Part shown: positions 34,501 through 46,500 of the stretch, one piece after another
How positions within the stretch are numbered: position 1 is the stretch's first letter
Layout: the number at the start of each line of letters is the position of its first letter
Source: Vanilla planifolia
Lineage: Eukaryota; Streptophyta; Magnoliopsida; Asparagales; Orchidaceae
Direction of reading: 5' to 3'
NCBI GenBank assembly: GCA_023846275.1
Contig: CM043874.1
Location: forward strand, 23,245,130 to 23,309,129
DNA length: 64,000 bases
Notes under the pieces: generated by a model
The model's database searches: none
Seen by the model: only the letters and a program-made list of their open reading frames with translations
What the model was told of the DNA's origin: nothing
Translations under genes and position numbers: made by a program

Positions 34501-37500
34501 TTAAAGGTATCTCCTTAAGACCATACGAATAGCCAAACAGCAAACAAATGAAGTGTTTGCTAATTTTTCATCACACTATTAGAGTTCTTTCTCCTAGACA
34601 TCTATTTGATAATCTATTTTCTTACATTGTACTTCCTATTTTCAGTTTCTCTGTTTATTATTTCTCCTTTTAACCATTGAGCTCATTGTAATAAAGAAAA
34701 TGTTTGTGCTGTTATTCCAAACTTCTATGTGCTATAAGAATAGGGCCTTTAGCTAATCATAAACATTTGATTTTGAGCTACACTTACCAAGATCAAAGTT
34801 TGTATTAAGAGTTTTATCTTGTATATTTTTACTTATGCTTGATTTGAAATCAAATGCTCTCAAATACTTCTAATAACCTACCAGCATGTTATGATGTCTT
34901 TATTTCAATTGTTGACCCTTGAAAATGTATGTTTGTATATATTTGTATATATATGCATACATATATATTAATAGTAGGATTTTGATCTTATTTATGTTGT
35001 TTGGCATGACAATTGCATTCATTAGGTAGTAACTTAATGTACACTATAAAAACTTGCTCAGGCTTTTTTATCGTGCAATTGTTTTGCCACGTAAGTTCTT
35101 ATTGTGCTTGTTACAATCAATCATACTGTTCTAACCCTAACCCACAATTGATGCATGTGGGATCTAATTCACCTACTTTCGCTCTAATTAAATAGCACTT
35201 GTTGCAAACCTTGTTGGTATGATTGTTCATTTTTACTGATCCCTTGGCTTGTTGGTTGAGTGGTATATGCTTATTGTATAATGCAACATAGGATTTGAAT
35301 TTTTAGGTGATTTGAGAAAAGTTGATTGGGGTTTGCTAATAATGCATTTTTTTTGTTGCAGTTACTTTGGTGGATTGATGAGCAATATTGGTTATGTACT
35401 AGTAGTGTTGGTAGGTGATGAGTTAGTTATAGTTGGAGGCAAAGTTGCTTTGTTACTAATTCCCTTAAGAACCATAGATTTTTCAGTTCATTACATTCAT
35501 GCATTAACAATTCATGTGACCATGTTGATACTACTAAAGGGTGTTTTATTTGCTCGCAATTCATGTTTGATACTTGATAAAGCAAATCTTTGTTTTCGTT
35601 TCCCTTTTGATGAACCTAGTAGTGGGGGCATGTCAAGCATCTGCCTTGTATCATGTATTCTTAGGTTTATTTTGGATGTAAAATACAATTTCTATTGCTT
35701 GTAGGGCTTGTTTTAGACGAAGCAATTTGTTGTTGGGTAATCTTATTGGAAATAATGAAATCCTCTTTGAATACAATGTTGTATTGATTGTATGAAAAGC
35801 CTAAAAGAGAATATTGTTCCAAGGGGGATTATTTTGATTGGTACAGAATTGCAAAAATTAGTCATCATTCAAAGAAAAATAGAAGCATTTATTTGAAAAA
35901 TAAAAAAGTAAGAATCCATTCAAGTTGAAGATGAGAGCTATTTTGTTGTACAATAGAGAATTATTTTTTTCTTTTGCCCCAAACAATTTGCATAAGATAT
36001 TAAATCAATCGTGTAATTTGGAAACTCCTAAAAATATGATTCTGTTTTTACTTGATTACTTGAACTTTTTTGTCCGATTATTGATTTGAGAATCCATAAA
36101 AAGAAAAAAAATGAAAAAATTTAATTGGTTAGTTTATAGATCAGTGGTTAATCTTAGTAGAAGGTACTTAATCTTTTTGGAACAAATGCAAAGAGGATGT
36201 GTAATTAAATGGGAAGACAATATTGGAACGTCAATTTTCAAGAGATGATAAATGTAGGAGTGTTTAGTTATGGTACTAAAAATTGGAATCCTATAGTGGC
36301 TCTTTATGATTTAGCTTTTGATACAAGTAGAGGGAAAATCTTCCTAGTCATTGGCACAAAAAATGGTATCAAATTTAATAGCATTAGCAGCAATAACGGC
36401 TCAATGTTTCCATTCATCTTAGTAGGGATCTGACATCCATATTTTTTATCAAAGGAAGTTTATTCTATGCATAAGCTTACAACGTGCTTTAAGTGATACA
36501 TTTACTAATTGATGTGATCTGAATCTGAGATGATAAAGTTGCTGCAATCAATGTGATTTGATTTGATTCAAAACCAACTACTGGAGGGCGACTATTTAGC
36601 TTTTGTCATTTGGCATAATTGTTCAATTCGACGGAATGCATTGGCGTGACCATACGACTTTGTAGATTGTGTTCATTCAGTGTACTTGTCTAACATAAAA
36701 ATGAGAGGTGCCATCATAGTATGAAGATGTTCAAGTATGAATAGTAAAGGAATCCATAATTCGTATTTGATTGATGCGATGCAGAAGGGTTTATTGTATT
36801 ATGAACATGTCTAAGTATGAATAATAACTACTTACGTGGATTGTTCTTGTCTAAAGCACTAATTGGAGAGTATAATAGCTAGCTAATGAATTGTCAGCCA
36901 TATGATCTGTTGTACTTGTCCGATTTGAAGTAATGCATTGGAGGGACATTATGATCACACTATCTATTTATTGAGTGTACTTGTTCGATGCATGTCTGAG
37001 AGGTTTCGTAGTAGTATGATGATGTCCAAGTATGAACAATAAAGATGCGAAAGGAAAAGGCATTGCAGTAATACAAAGATGTGAAAATATGAATAGTAAC
37101 AATTTACACAGAATGTTATTATTCGATGCGCTCATTGGAGATTATCGTAATTGGCCAATGAACTGTTAGCCATATGCTCTATTGTACTTGCCTGATCCAG
37201 ATAGATGTGCTAGAGCGACATTACAATCACGTTAACCATCTCTTTACTGAGTGTAGTTATCTTATGCATATCCGGGAGACGTCATTGTAGTACAAAGATG
37301 TCTAAATATAAATAGTACAGGCATCTACAAAGCATGTGTTTGATTCAGTATCTGGAGGCATCATTGTAATACGATGATGTCCAAATATGAATAGTAAAGA
37401 GCATGATATGACGACATTGAATAGTACGACAAGTAGTAATATATTGTATGACAGGTGAAGGCGTAATAGCATTGTTGATGTATTGAACGAAATTGTTTGA

Positions 37501-40500
37501 TGTGCTGTACGATATTTGAATAGGAGCTGGCCAAGTTTTCTGAGGGGGATTGATTGTGAACAACATATACGTTGCAGATGACATACATTATGATATTTTT
37601 ACTTGATTAGATTTGGGTTTGTAGAGAAGATATGGGTATGAATGGACAGTCCCAAATAGCGTTAATTATAATAGGACTTGATTTGTGTTACCTTGCAATG
37701 TTGAGCCCTCGGTTGCCTGGTTGAACTTAATGAATCCAAGAAAACGTCTTTGAAGATCTTTGCTGTTGTAAGGGAAACACTGATCATTCAACTTTAAGAT
37801 GAAGATATGGTCTTTCTTTAACTTAGATATGCTATCAGTTAATTTCTTGGGCTTATTATTGTCGTCATGCAAAATAGTAGTAACAGATTGATTTTGAAGA
37901 TCCAAACTAATATATAGAAATTTCTAAGGTGCCTGAGTACTTGATTGGAAGCTTGGATTGTGCAATAAAGCCTCATCCACTTTAGTATCACCATTTCTTG
38001 TCACAGAGTATATTAGAACCCTAACATAGGGGACGTTCATCTTATCCATTTTAATTAATCTCTTATAATACTTAAGTTGATAATCAAACTAAATGCTTTG
38101 TGCTATTGAATAGCTAAAGTTTGCAATGTATTATTTTCATTAAAGTCATGTACTTGTACATTCAAATTGACTATCAACTAATTTATTATCTTAATTTGAT
38201 CCCTAATATACCAAGGTGTAGTTAAGTTATTAGTTATCATATCTAAAATTGAATTATAGTTAATTTTCACATTGATGTTTGTTTTATTTAAACTCAAATT
38301 ATTGTAGAGTTGAAGACCTAATAAGAGAGTAGTGACTTCCGTATATGTTGTAGCTCTAATTAAAGTTGCGAATGCTTTAACCATTCTTTGCTATTGATCT
38401 TTTGCTATACCAACACAACTTGAAATACCAAATTGTCCTTAGTACATACCAAATAATGCGGAATGGTAGGATCAAATTGTATTGAACCAATATACTGTCT
38501 GATACATCTGTTTAAGTTAATGGGGAGCATTTAAATATACTGTAGCAAATTGATTTAATTTTCCAAATTATAGTGCCATTAGAAATTTCAATTTTTTCAA
38601 ATAATTTTGGATTACGTACTTTCCAAACCTTTTAGCAAATTAAGAAAATGATCATATTTGTGATTTCTTTGTCGACTTTATCTAAAGTTGATTGCTATCA
38701 CCAATTTTGAAACAAATCTACAATGTGTGGTGTTTATCATTTTAATTTGAAGTATTATAGTAAAATGTGAGCAAATTTTATTACCTTTATTATATTCACA
38801 GAAAACATGATCAATTGTGTCTTCTTGAGAACAAAATAAATACTTGGAAATAAGTTGAATGTTAGGCGTTTGTAATTATTTTGAAAATGGGAGCAACTTG
38901 TTTAGTATTCTCCACATAATTATTTTGATCTTCGAAGGTATTTTGGATGATTAAATATTTTGTTTGGATTTAAGGATCAATTTTTTTGCTCTAATTACAT
39001 TCCAAATTGACTTTTAATTGAATTTTTTTATTGGTATTTTGTGTCCAATAATATGTATCGTTTGGTTCCAGAACTTAATGTGCTACATTACTAGTTCATT
39101 TTTTTATTACATTTCTAAGTACATAAGGCACCAGTTTTCTTAGTTTGACGAATATATTTGGCTCTCATAAATTTAGCCTTGAGAGAATTTGTAGTATTGT
39201 CCAATAAAGTTTAATGTTGGATGTATCCCTTACTTTATTTAAATTCTTTAATCTTAACCCATTCTCTTTAGTTGGAAAGTTGACCTTTTTTAAACTTGAC
39301 CAATTATATTTGTGACCGTCTGAAGTAGCACCCCACAAAAAACATTCATCGAATATTCAATACGATTAAGTATTATGTTTGGTAGACCAAATAACATTAA
39401 TGTGAAATTGAGTATAGAAGCTGAGCATGTTTGATAAGATCAATCTCCTCCCCCCAAAAGGATAATAAGGTAAAACCTAGGTAATTGAATGGGAGATTGT
39501 CTCTTTAAATTATTGTATTGTTGACCTTTAGTTATAGTATTTTGTTTGATGATAACAAACCTTATGTATTTTTAATAAATTTGTTTGAGTGAATTTTTCA
39601 GATGAAGTTGAGTAAATGTCAAATTTCATGGAGATCATATTGATTAAAGTGACAATCCATCAAAAAATACAATTCGAATTTAATTTTAGGTATTTCAATT
39701 TTATTTTGATTAGAATGTTAAGCTTGATTGAAATTTTTATTACAAAATATATAAATTAAATTAAAATTAATCATCTTAAAAAAACATTTAAGTTTTTTAA
39801 TATCTTCGATCTATCTTATTTTGACCATCATTTTATTTTAATCATATCTTTGAAAATCTTAATATGTTGTAAAAAATATTTTATAGTATTATCAATTAGT
39901 CAAAAATTTCAACTTGTTAATGATCGCTACAGTAACCGCTTCGGGTTAGGGCAATTAATCTCGAACCTATTTGGTACAGTTAACAGGTTGAGAAATCGAT
40001 TCTAAACCTAGATTAATGTGTACAAAAATGAGTTATTAGTACTACATCTATAAACCAATTATAATGCACGACTAGTAGCACGAGTTATGACTTCCCAAGT
40101 GAGCCAGGGACAACTAACCCCAATAGGTTGCCTTACAGGATCACGCAAAGTTTTAAAAACAAACACCTTTGTTCACTTTTGCAAGGTGAGACAAAAACAA
40201 AGTTTTGTTTTCATGCTGCATGCTTTCAAATTGTGGAGTAACCAGAGCCGTCCGATCACCCAATTTTGCGACCTAACGATCTTAATCTCATTTGCCATTT
40301 TATAGTGCCTAATTATATCCTCTGTTTGATCGCATAATTTCGTGATCGCATGGTCCATATATTCTTTACAGGTAAGATCTAAATCTGGCCATCAGATTGT
40401 GAGTCAGATGTAACGGTCCTTACGAAATCTAATTTCTAAACAGAGCCAGCCGAATCTCATTCTTTGAATCGCACAATGTTTGCGATCGAACGGTCCCGGA

Positions 40501-43500
40501 TGCTTCTGATCGAGCGGTTCCTGTGCAATGGCTCTTTTAGCTTTTGTTTTGAGCCGTTATAATATTTTATTTAATTAATAATTTTTATTTAAAAAATACG
40601 AAAGTCGGAGAACATTAACGATTAATTTGCCTATTTGGTAAGTGCTTTTAGCCTTTAGAAAATATCTATAAATAAGAGAATTTTTGAACGAAATGGATTG
40701 ATAAATTTTTATGCAATCCAAAGAAAATTTTCAAGCCATGACATTCAAGCTGTTAATAGCCTTTGCTTATTGTCGCTTTCTTTAGTTGTTAAACTTCTTA
40801 ATGGTTTTCTTTTTAAATTTGTTAAGTAATTAATTTTATTTATTCTTAATTTATTTAATTAACATACTTGTACCTCGTTAATCATTTTATTAGGCATATG
40901 ATTTTGTTTTTATTAATTTCGATTTAATGTCGACGAATATTTTTCTTTTATTACCATTTATTTCTTTGTAAAGTCGTTGTAGCTTATCTCATTTATTTTA
41001 TTGCTGTGAGAGTTTAGCCTACCCGTCTTTTGATGAAAGGCTTATATTAAGTGTTTTATTTTTGCTTAATTTTTGTTGGAGATAGACATAAGCTTGACTT
41101 TAAGTCGAACCACTTAAAAATTGTTGGAGTATATTTTTAATTATTGTTGATTTTTTATTTTATAATTTTTATAAAAAAATATTATTAAAAGAAAAATTAA
41201 CATGTTTTAAAATAAAAGTAAAATTTGCACAAAATACTTTTAGAGATTTTCTCAGATTTATTAAAAATTATTTTAAAATTATTTCTTTAAATATTTTTTG
41301 AATGAAATCAAAATTTTTATTCCTATCAATTCAACCCCCTCCTTTTTGGAACCACACTTCATAAATCTCATTAGACTACTTAGCTAATGATTTTTTTTGA
41401 ATTGTCGAAGTTATCACATATGAAGAAACGTTTTTGTGTATTAATAATTAGTTCTGCATTATCGTAGAATTTTCTTAGGAATTGCAACACGTTTGTAATA
41501 GGTCTTTCATCTGCACACATGAAAGTGATACAATCATCTACATAACTTAGATGAATTACCTTTTGACGACGTCTAAGAATCATGTAGTGAAGTACTTTGC
41601 CTTATTCAAATAGCTTGTTGGGTCCCTTAAAGCTTTAGCTGCTAACACAAATAACAAAAGAGATGGATTACCTTGCTTGAGATCTTTAGAAGTTTGAAAG
41701 TATTATCTACTTTTTCTATTGATAGTGATGGAGAATCTACTACATTTCATTATATTTGTGATTATTTTAATAAAATTTGAAGCAAAACCAAATTGCTAAA
41801 GAACCCGTTGTAGGAAATCCTAATATAAGGTATCAAATGCATTCATGATGTCCAGTTTTAAGATAAGATATCATTGCCTCCCTTGGCCTTCCCGTTGATG
41901 GAATTCGTCATTTTAACAATTTGTTGTCTATAATATCCCTTCTTTTAACAAATGCTTCTTGTCTCTGAGATTAAAATTGATGGAATTGATTGTAGTCTGT
42001 TAGCAATTAATTTGGTTAATATTTTTTCTACAAAGTTGGACAGATAGGCTAAAAATCATGAAGAGTTTGTGGTTCTTTTTTTGAAATGAGCACAATTTTA
42101 GTGCTAGCTAATGCATTTAGGATTGACAATTCATTCATGAAATCTCTAGCTGCCCTTAGAACATTGTTTGTAATGATATATCAGCACTAGGAGAAGAAAA
42201 TCCTACTGAATCTATCTAGACTTAGTGTGCTTTGATGATCCATGTCTTAAACAATCTATTTTAACTCAAGAGTAACTTCTTTTAAGAGAAAAACATTCAT
42301 TTCTTGAGACACTTCTATAATAATATCATTTAATAATTTATGAATGTTGATAGAAAGTGAACCTAATAACAAACCCTGAAAATGTTGAATAATAGTATTA
42401 GCCATGTGGTTCTCTTTTGTTTTCCAGTTTCCATTGATGTTTTTATTTGTGTTATTTTGAGTTTACTTTGTTCTCGTTAATTGTTGTATGAAAAAAATTG
42501 TATTTCTATCTCCTTCAAGCCAAGTACTTTTACTTTTTGGCTTTAAAATGTCCTTTCACTCCTAATTGAAGTAAGAAGTGAGTTATGTGCTAGTTGTAGC
42601 TCTTGTCTCGTCTCCTTATTTTGATGAAGTTCGAACAACCATTCTTTTTCCTTCACATACTTAATAGATTTTAAGGCCTCCAACATGTTGCCAAAGTAGT
42701 TCCTATTGTAATCTTTCAAGCATAACTTTAGTCTTCTGAGTTTAATAGTTAGATTATTCATTTCATTTCCAATATTAGGTAAATTCTAATTTCTTTCAAT
42801 AGTTTGCATGAAGGATGATTGATTGATCCATATGCTTTGAAATTTGAATGATTTCGGAATTGATTGAGATGCCACGAGAAAGGAAAGCTTAATTGAGAAA
42901 TGATTGGATATAACTTTACTCAAATGTTGAACCCTTGCATTAAGAATATGATTAAACTAATCCAAATTGACCAATACTATGTTCAACCTCTCTGAACCCA
43001 ACCACCCTTTCTAACACTTGACTAAGTGAAGGGGCTACCCATAAAAGCAAGCTCCTTTAAGCCACAATGCCCAATGTAAACATTGAATCCATTGATAGCT
43101 CCTAAGTGAGGCTTGGAATGACACTTAGAATCCTTCAATGTTGTAATGGCATTGAAAATGGCATTGAAATCGCTATTTATGAGCCATGGGTGGGAGATAG
43201 AATACGTAATTGTCTTTAGCTCTCTCCACAGTATTCTCCTCTCAATAGAATAGCTTTTAGCATAAATAAAGGTACAAAATATTTGTGTGTTCCAACTTTT
43301 ATTCTTGCAAAGATGTTCAAAATGATCATCAATAGCAATTATTTGCATGTACTTTTATTTCAAAAAACAAAAATTTTGTTGTTGCAATTAAAGGCATAAT
43401 ATTCAAATTGAAGCTTTCTTTTGAGATATTCCATTTATCTATTATTAACCGTGGGTTCAAGCAAGATAATGATACTAAATTAATTAGATTTAAAAATAGA

Positions 43501-46500
43501 TTTAAGATAGCTTACAGAATCTTTTTCAATCGGCCCTTTTATATTCCAAACCAGCATATTAGTCATAATTGCCTGATGATTCTACTATTTGAATAATTTT
43601 TGAGCTATTTCTTGTGTTCCTTGGACTAGATTGTTGGGGTATATATTTTTTCTTCTTCTTTTTGTTATTTTTTGTGGTCATTAGTGTGAAATTAAAAAAG
43701 TCTTTAAGAGTCTTTTTATGAAATCCTAATTCAAAAACTCTTTCTTTTAGGTCCTCACTGAAGTGTTTAAGGAACTATAGAATATTGTGATGTGGTAGAT
43801 TATGAAAATGGTTAACTTTAGAGGCCTCTGAATTTGACAAACCCATCTCTTTATTAGATTTATCCTAGTTCTTATTGGAAATCCTATAATCATCAAAAAT
43901 TTGATAAATTGGTGTACTAGATTCTAGTTCAATTGTATGGCCAATCTCCTAAATCTAGCATCAACATTACCATCTCAACAAATTACTTTTTTCCCACAAG
44001 GGATCATGATGTCTTTCCATGGATTGCAAGTTTATTCATTAGTCTTATTTGTAGTGCACAATTGCATGGAATGTAAGTATTGGTTATGACCTATTCAATA
44101 AAGGGATAATGTACCTTTTTCGTTGGAGATTTCATGGAATAAGTTATTGTATTTTCCTTCTTTTCTTTTTAAAAGATTTTTAATCAATTAAAATGGAGGT
44201 CATAGAGGGTCTTTTTTCTCATCATGTATTTTATATAGAAATTAAGGGCCAAGGAACTATTCTCTTTACTCATTGATGGTAATTTGACTCTACTACAAAT
44301 TGAACAAAAATTTGTCAAATTGGCATATTTCTTGAATGTACCAATTTAATGGAATGTAGTATTTTGAAATAAATTAAAGAATAAGTTTCAACATGAACTA
44401 AGGATTTATTAGTTACCTTTTTCAAATAACTAAAGCTTCTTAGAAAATGAATATGTTAAGTCTATATTTTATTTCATTTTCTCGTTCTATTAAGATAGTA
44501 ATGTATAGAAATTAGACATCTGAAATAAAAAATGCTGAATATATATGAACCAATTCCGTTAAAATATAACTAGTACAAATATATAAATATAAAACATTTA
44601 AACTCTTCATAAACTAATACTATTTTGTATATGCATATGCCTAATACCCATCTTTTCTCTTTTTTCTATTATATTGATATTAGTATTAGTCAAAAGTCTA
44701 ACAAGTTTGCTTATGGATTGTAATAAGTCTAATTATAATTAAGCATAGATTTATCAAATTTCAAATTGTTCAATCTAAATATATGAGTAGGATTCATTAA
44801 ATATTCTAAGATGTCTTTTGTTTTCATGAAATAGGATTCCTCATTGTAGGTCTCAGATTCTAGAGATCTAACTTAAGGAACTTCTAATGGGTTGAGCACA
44901 ATATCAACTAGCGCTTCATTTTGCAAATAGGTCGTGTCTTGTATAGACAAAGTCCTAGAAATTATGCCTTTATTCCTGTGCCTTGTAGTTATTTTATTAC
45001 TCATTTTTATTTCACGTTTCTATAAAATATATGCATGAATTATTTCTAGATTGTAATTGGAATGTTGTCGATATGGATCCATAACACGTCTCAAAATTGT
45101 AACATTCGCATTGCATATAAATTTTTTATACATTTTTCTCTAAAATGAGTTACCCATTAGTTGTAATTGCACCATTTGTTAGGATTTATCCCTTTTTCAT
45201 GCAATATTGAAGATGAATGATGGTATGACAAGAACATTGACTATCATTCATCTTCAATAAATGTATTTAGTGTGTGCAAAGGTGGATTTCTTGACTAGAA
45301 GGTCAAGAAAGTTGGTGATATTAATGCATTTTTTAGAGCTATTATGAGTGCAGATGCTTTAGTTTCTACATTTGGGCTTTGTTTATGGGCTCTATTTATG
45401 TATTCAGTTTTAACTATTTAGGAGTTTTTTTAAACTTAAAAATATTAAAAATCTCAAAAAGTAATTTTATCAAAACGTTATTTCTATACATTATTATTTT
45501 TTCTTTTTATAAACCTCCTTTTAAACATTGCAAAGAGAATGCTGGTTTAGATCATCATGATTTGAGAAAGCAAAAGAATGTAACTTTCAAGCTTGCAACT
45601 CGAACTCCATAGTACGATATTTCATAGGTTGAAGTGTTGGATTAATTGAGCCACAAGATGAGGGGAATTGTGTTTTATGAAAATTCTTGATTACTTTTGA
45701 AATTCTTTGTATGAAATAGTAAATAAAATGCTTGAAAGTAAATAACATCAATATTTTTAAATAGTTTGATCTAAATTCGAATTTTCGTTCGCACAGTCAA
45801 ATGACTGAGCTTTTACCACTAAAATTATACCTTTTTTTAAAACACTTATAAGTGTAAAATCTTACAAGAGAAGATCCGCAAAGTGACCTATAGAGGGCTC
45901 AAAAGAGCCACAACCAGTAAAACTATAATGAGACGATGCAAGAGAGGCTAGAAAGAGTCAAAGAACTTATAAAAGAAGCTCTTTACAATATTTTTATAAC
46001 TTCAACTCAAGTATCATGTGGTACAAACTAAATATAAATGATTCTTACAATGACATTACCAAGTACTTGCAATAAGAAAGAAGAAAGATGCTTAAACAAT
46101 AGTTTTAATATAGCATTTTCTCTACTAGAATGCTTCAGGTATATGGTGCACAAGGTCAAGCTTTGCTGATTCAAAATCTCGCTTAGTAGAATAATATTGA
46201 GGTTGTATTAGTCTCTTCTAAATGAATTTGAGGTGTTATTTATATAAGAATAAAAATTAACATTCTATTTTAATAAATCTCAATAGATGTAAATGACTAA
46301 TTTTTTGTTTCCAATGAGATTAAGTAGCTATTATTGTTTTTAGTTTTTGTTCATGTTGTACAATTAGAAAGATTATATTATACGAAACTGTATAATATAT
46401 TGATTGTCTATACCATCAGCTTATCAAATCTTTTTTGTACACTTTAAATGAATTGTACATATACAATAATGGACATTATATTGTATGAAGTACTTTAGCT

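Noticed and set aside
35312..35704. 130-codon open frame as a nuclear gene
   Set aside because: Its central and C-terminal parts match plastid psaA; the N-terminal part is flanking sequence. It is better explained as a plastid-derived pseudogene fragment.
36209..36433. 74-codon open frame as a functional nuclear ribosomal protein gene
   Set aside because: It matches only the start of plastid rps2, lacks about two dozen internal codons and most of the protein, and sits inside another gene's intron next to other plastid pieces.
36580..37400. CRISPR-like array
   Set aside because: Repeats are long, diverged and unevenly spaced in a plant nuclear intron; this is an ordinary tandem repeat.
45379..45612. 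77-codon frame in intron 3
   Set aside because: No motif, AT-rich codons, inside a transposon-rich intron; likely chance.
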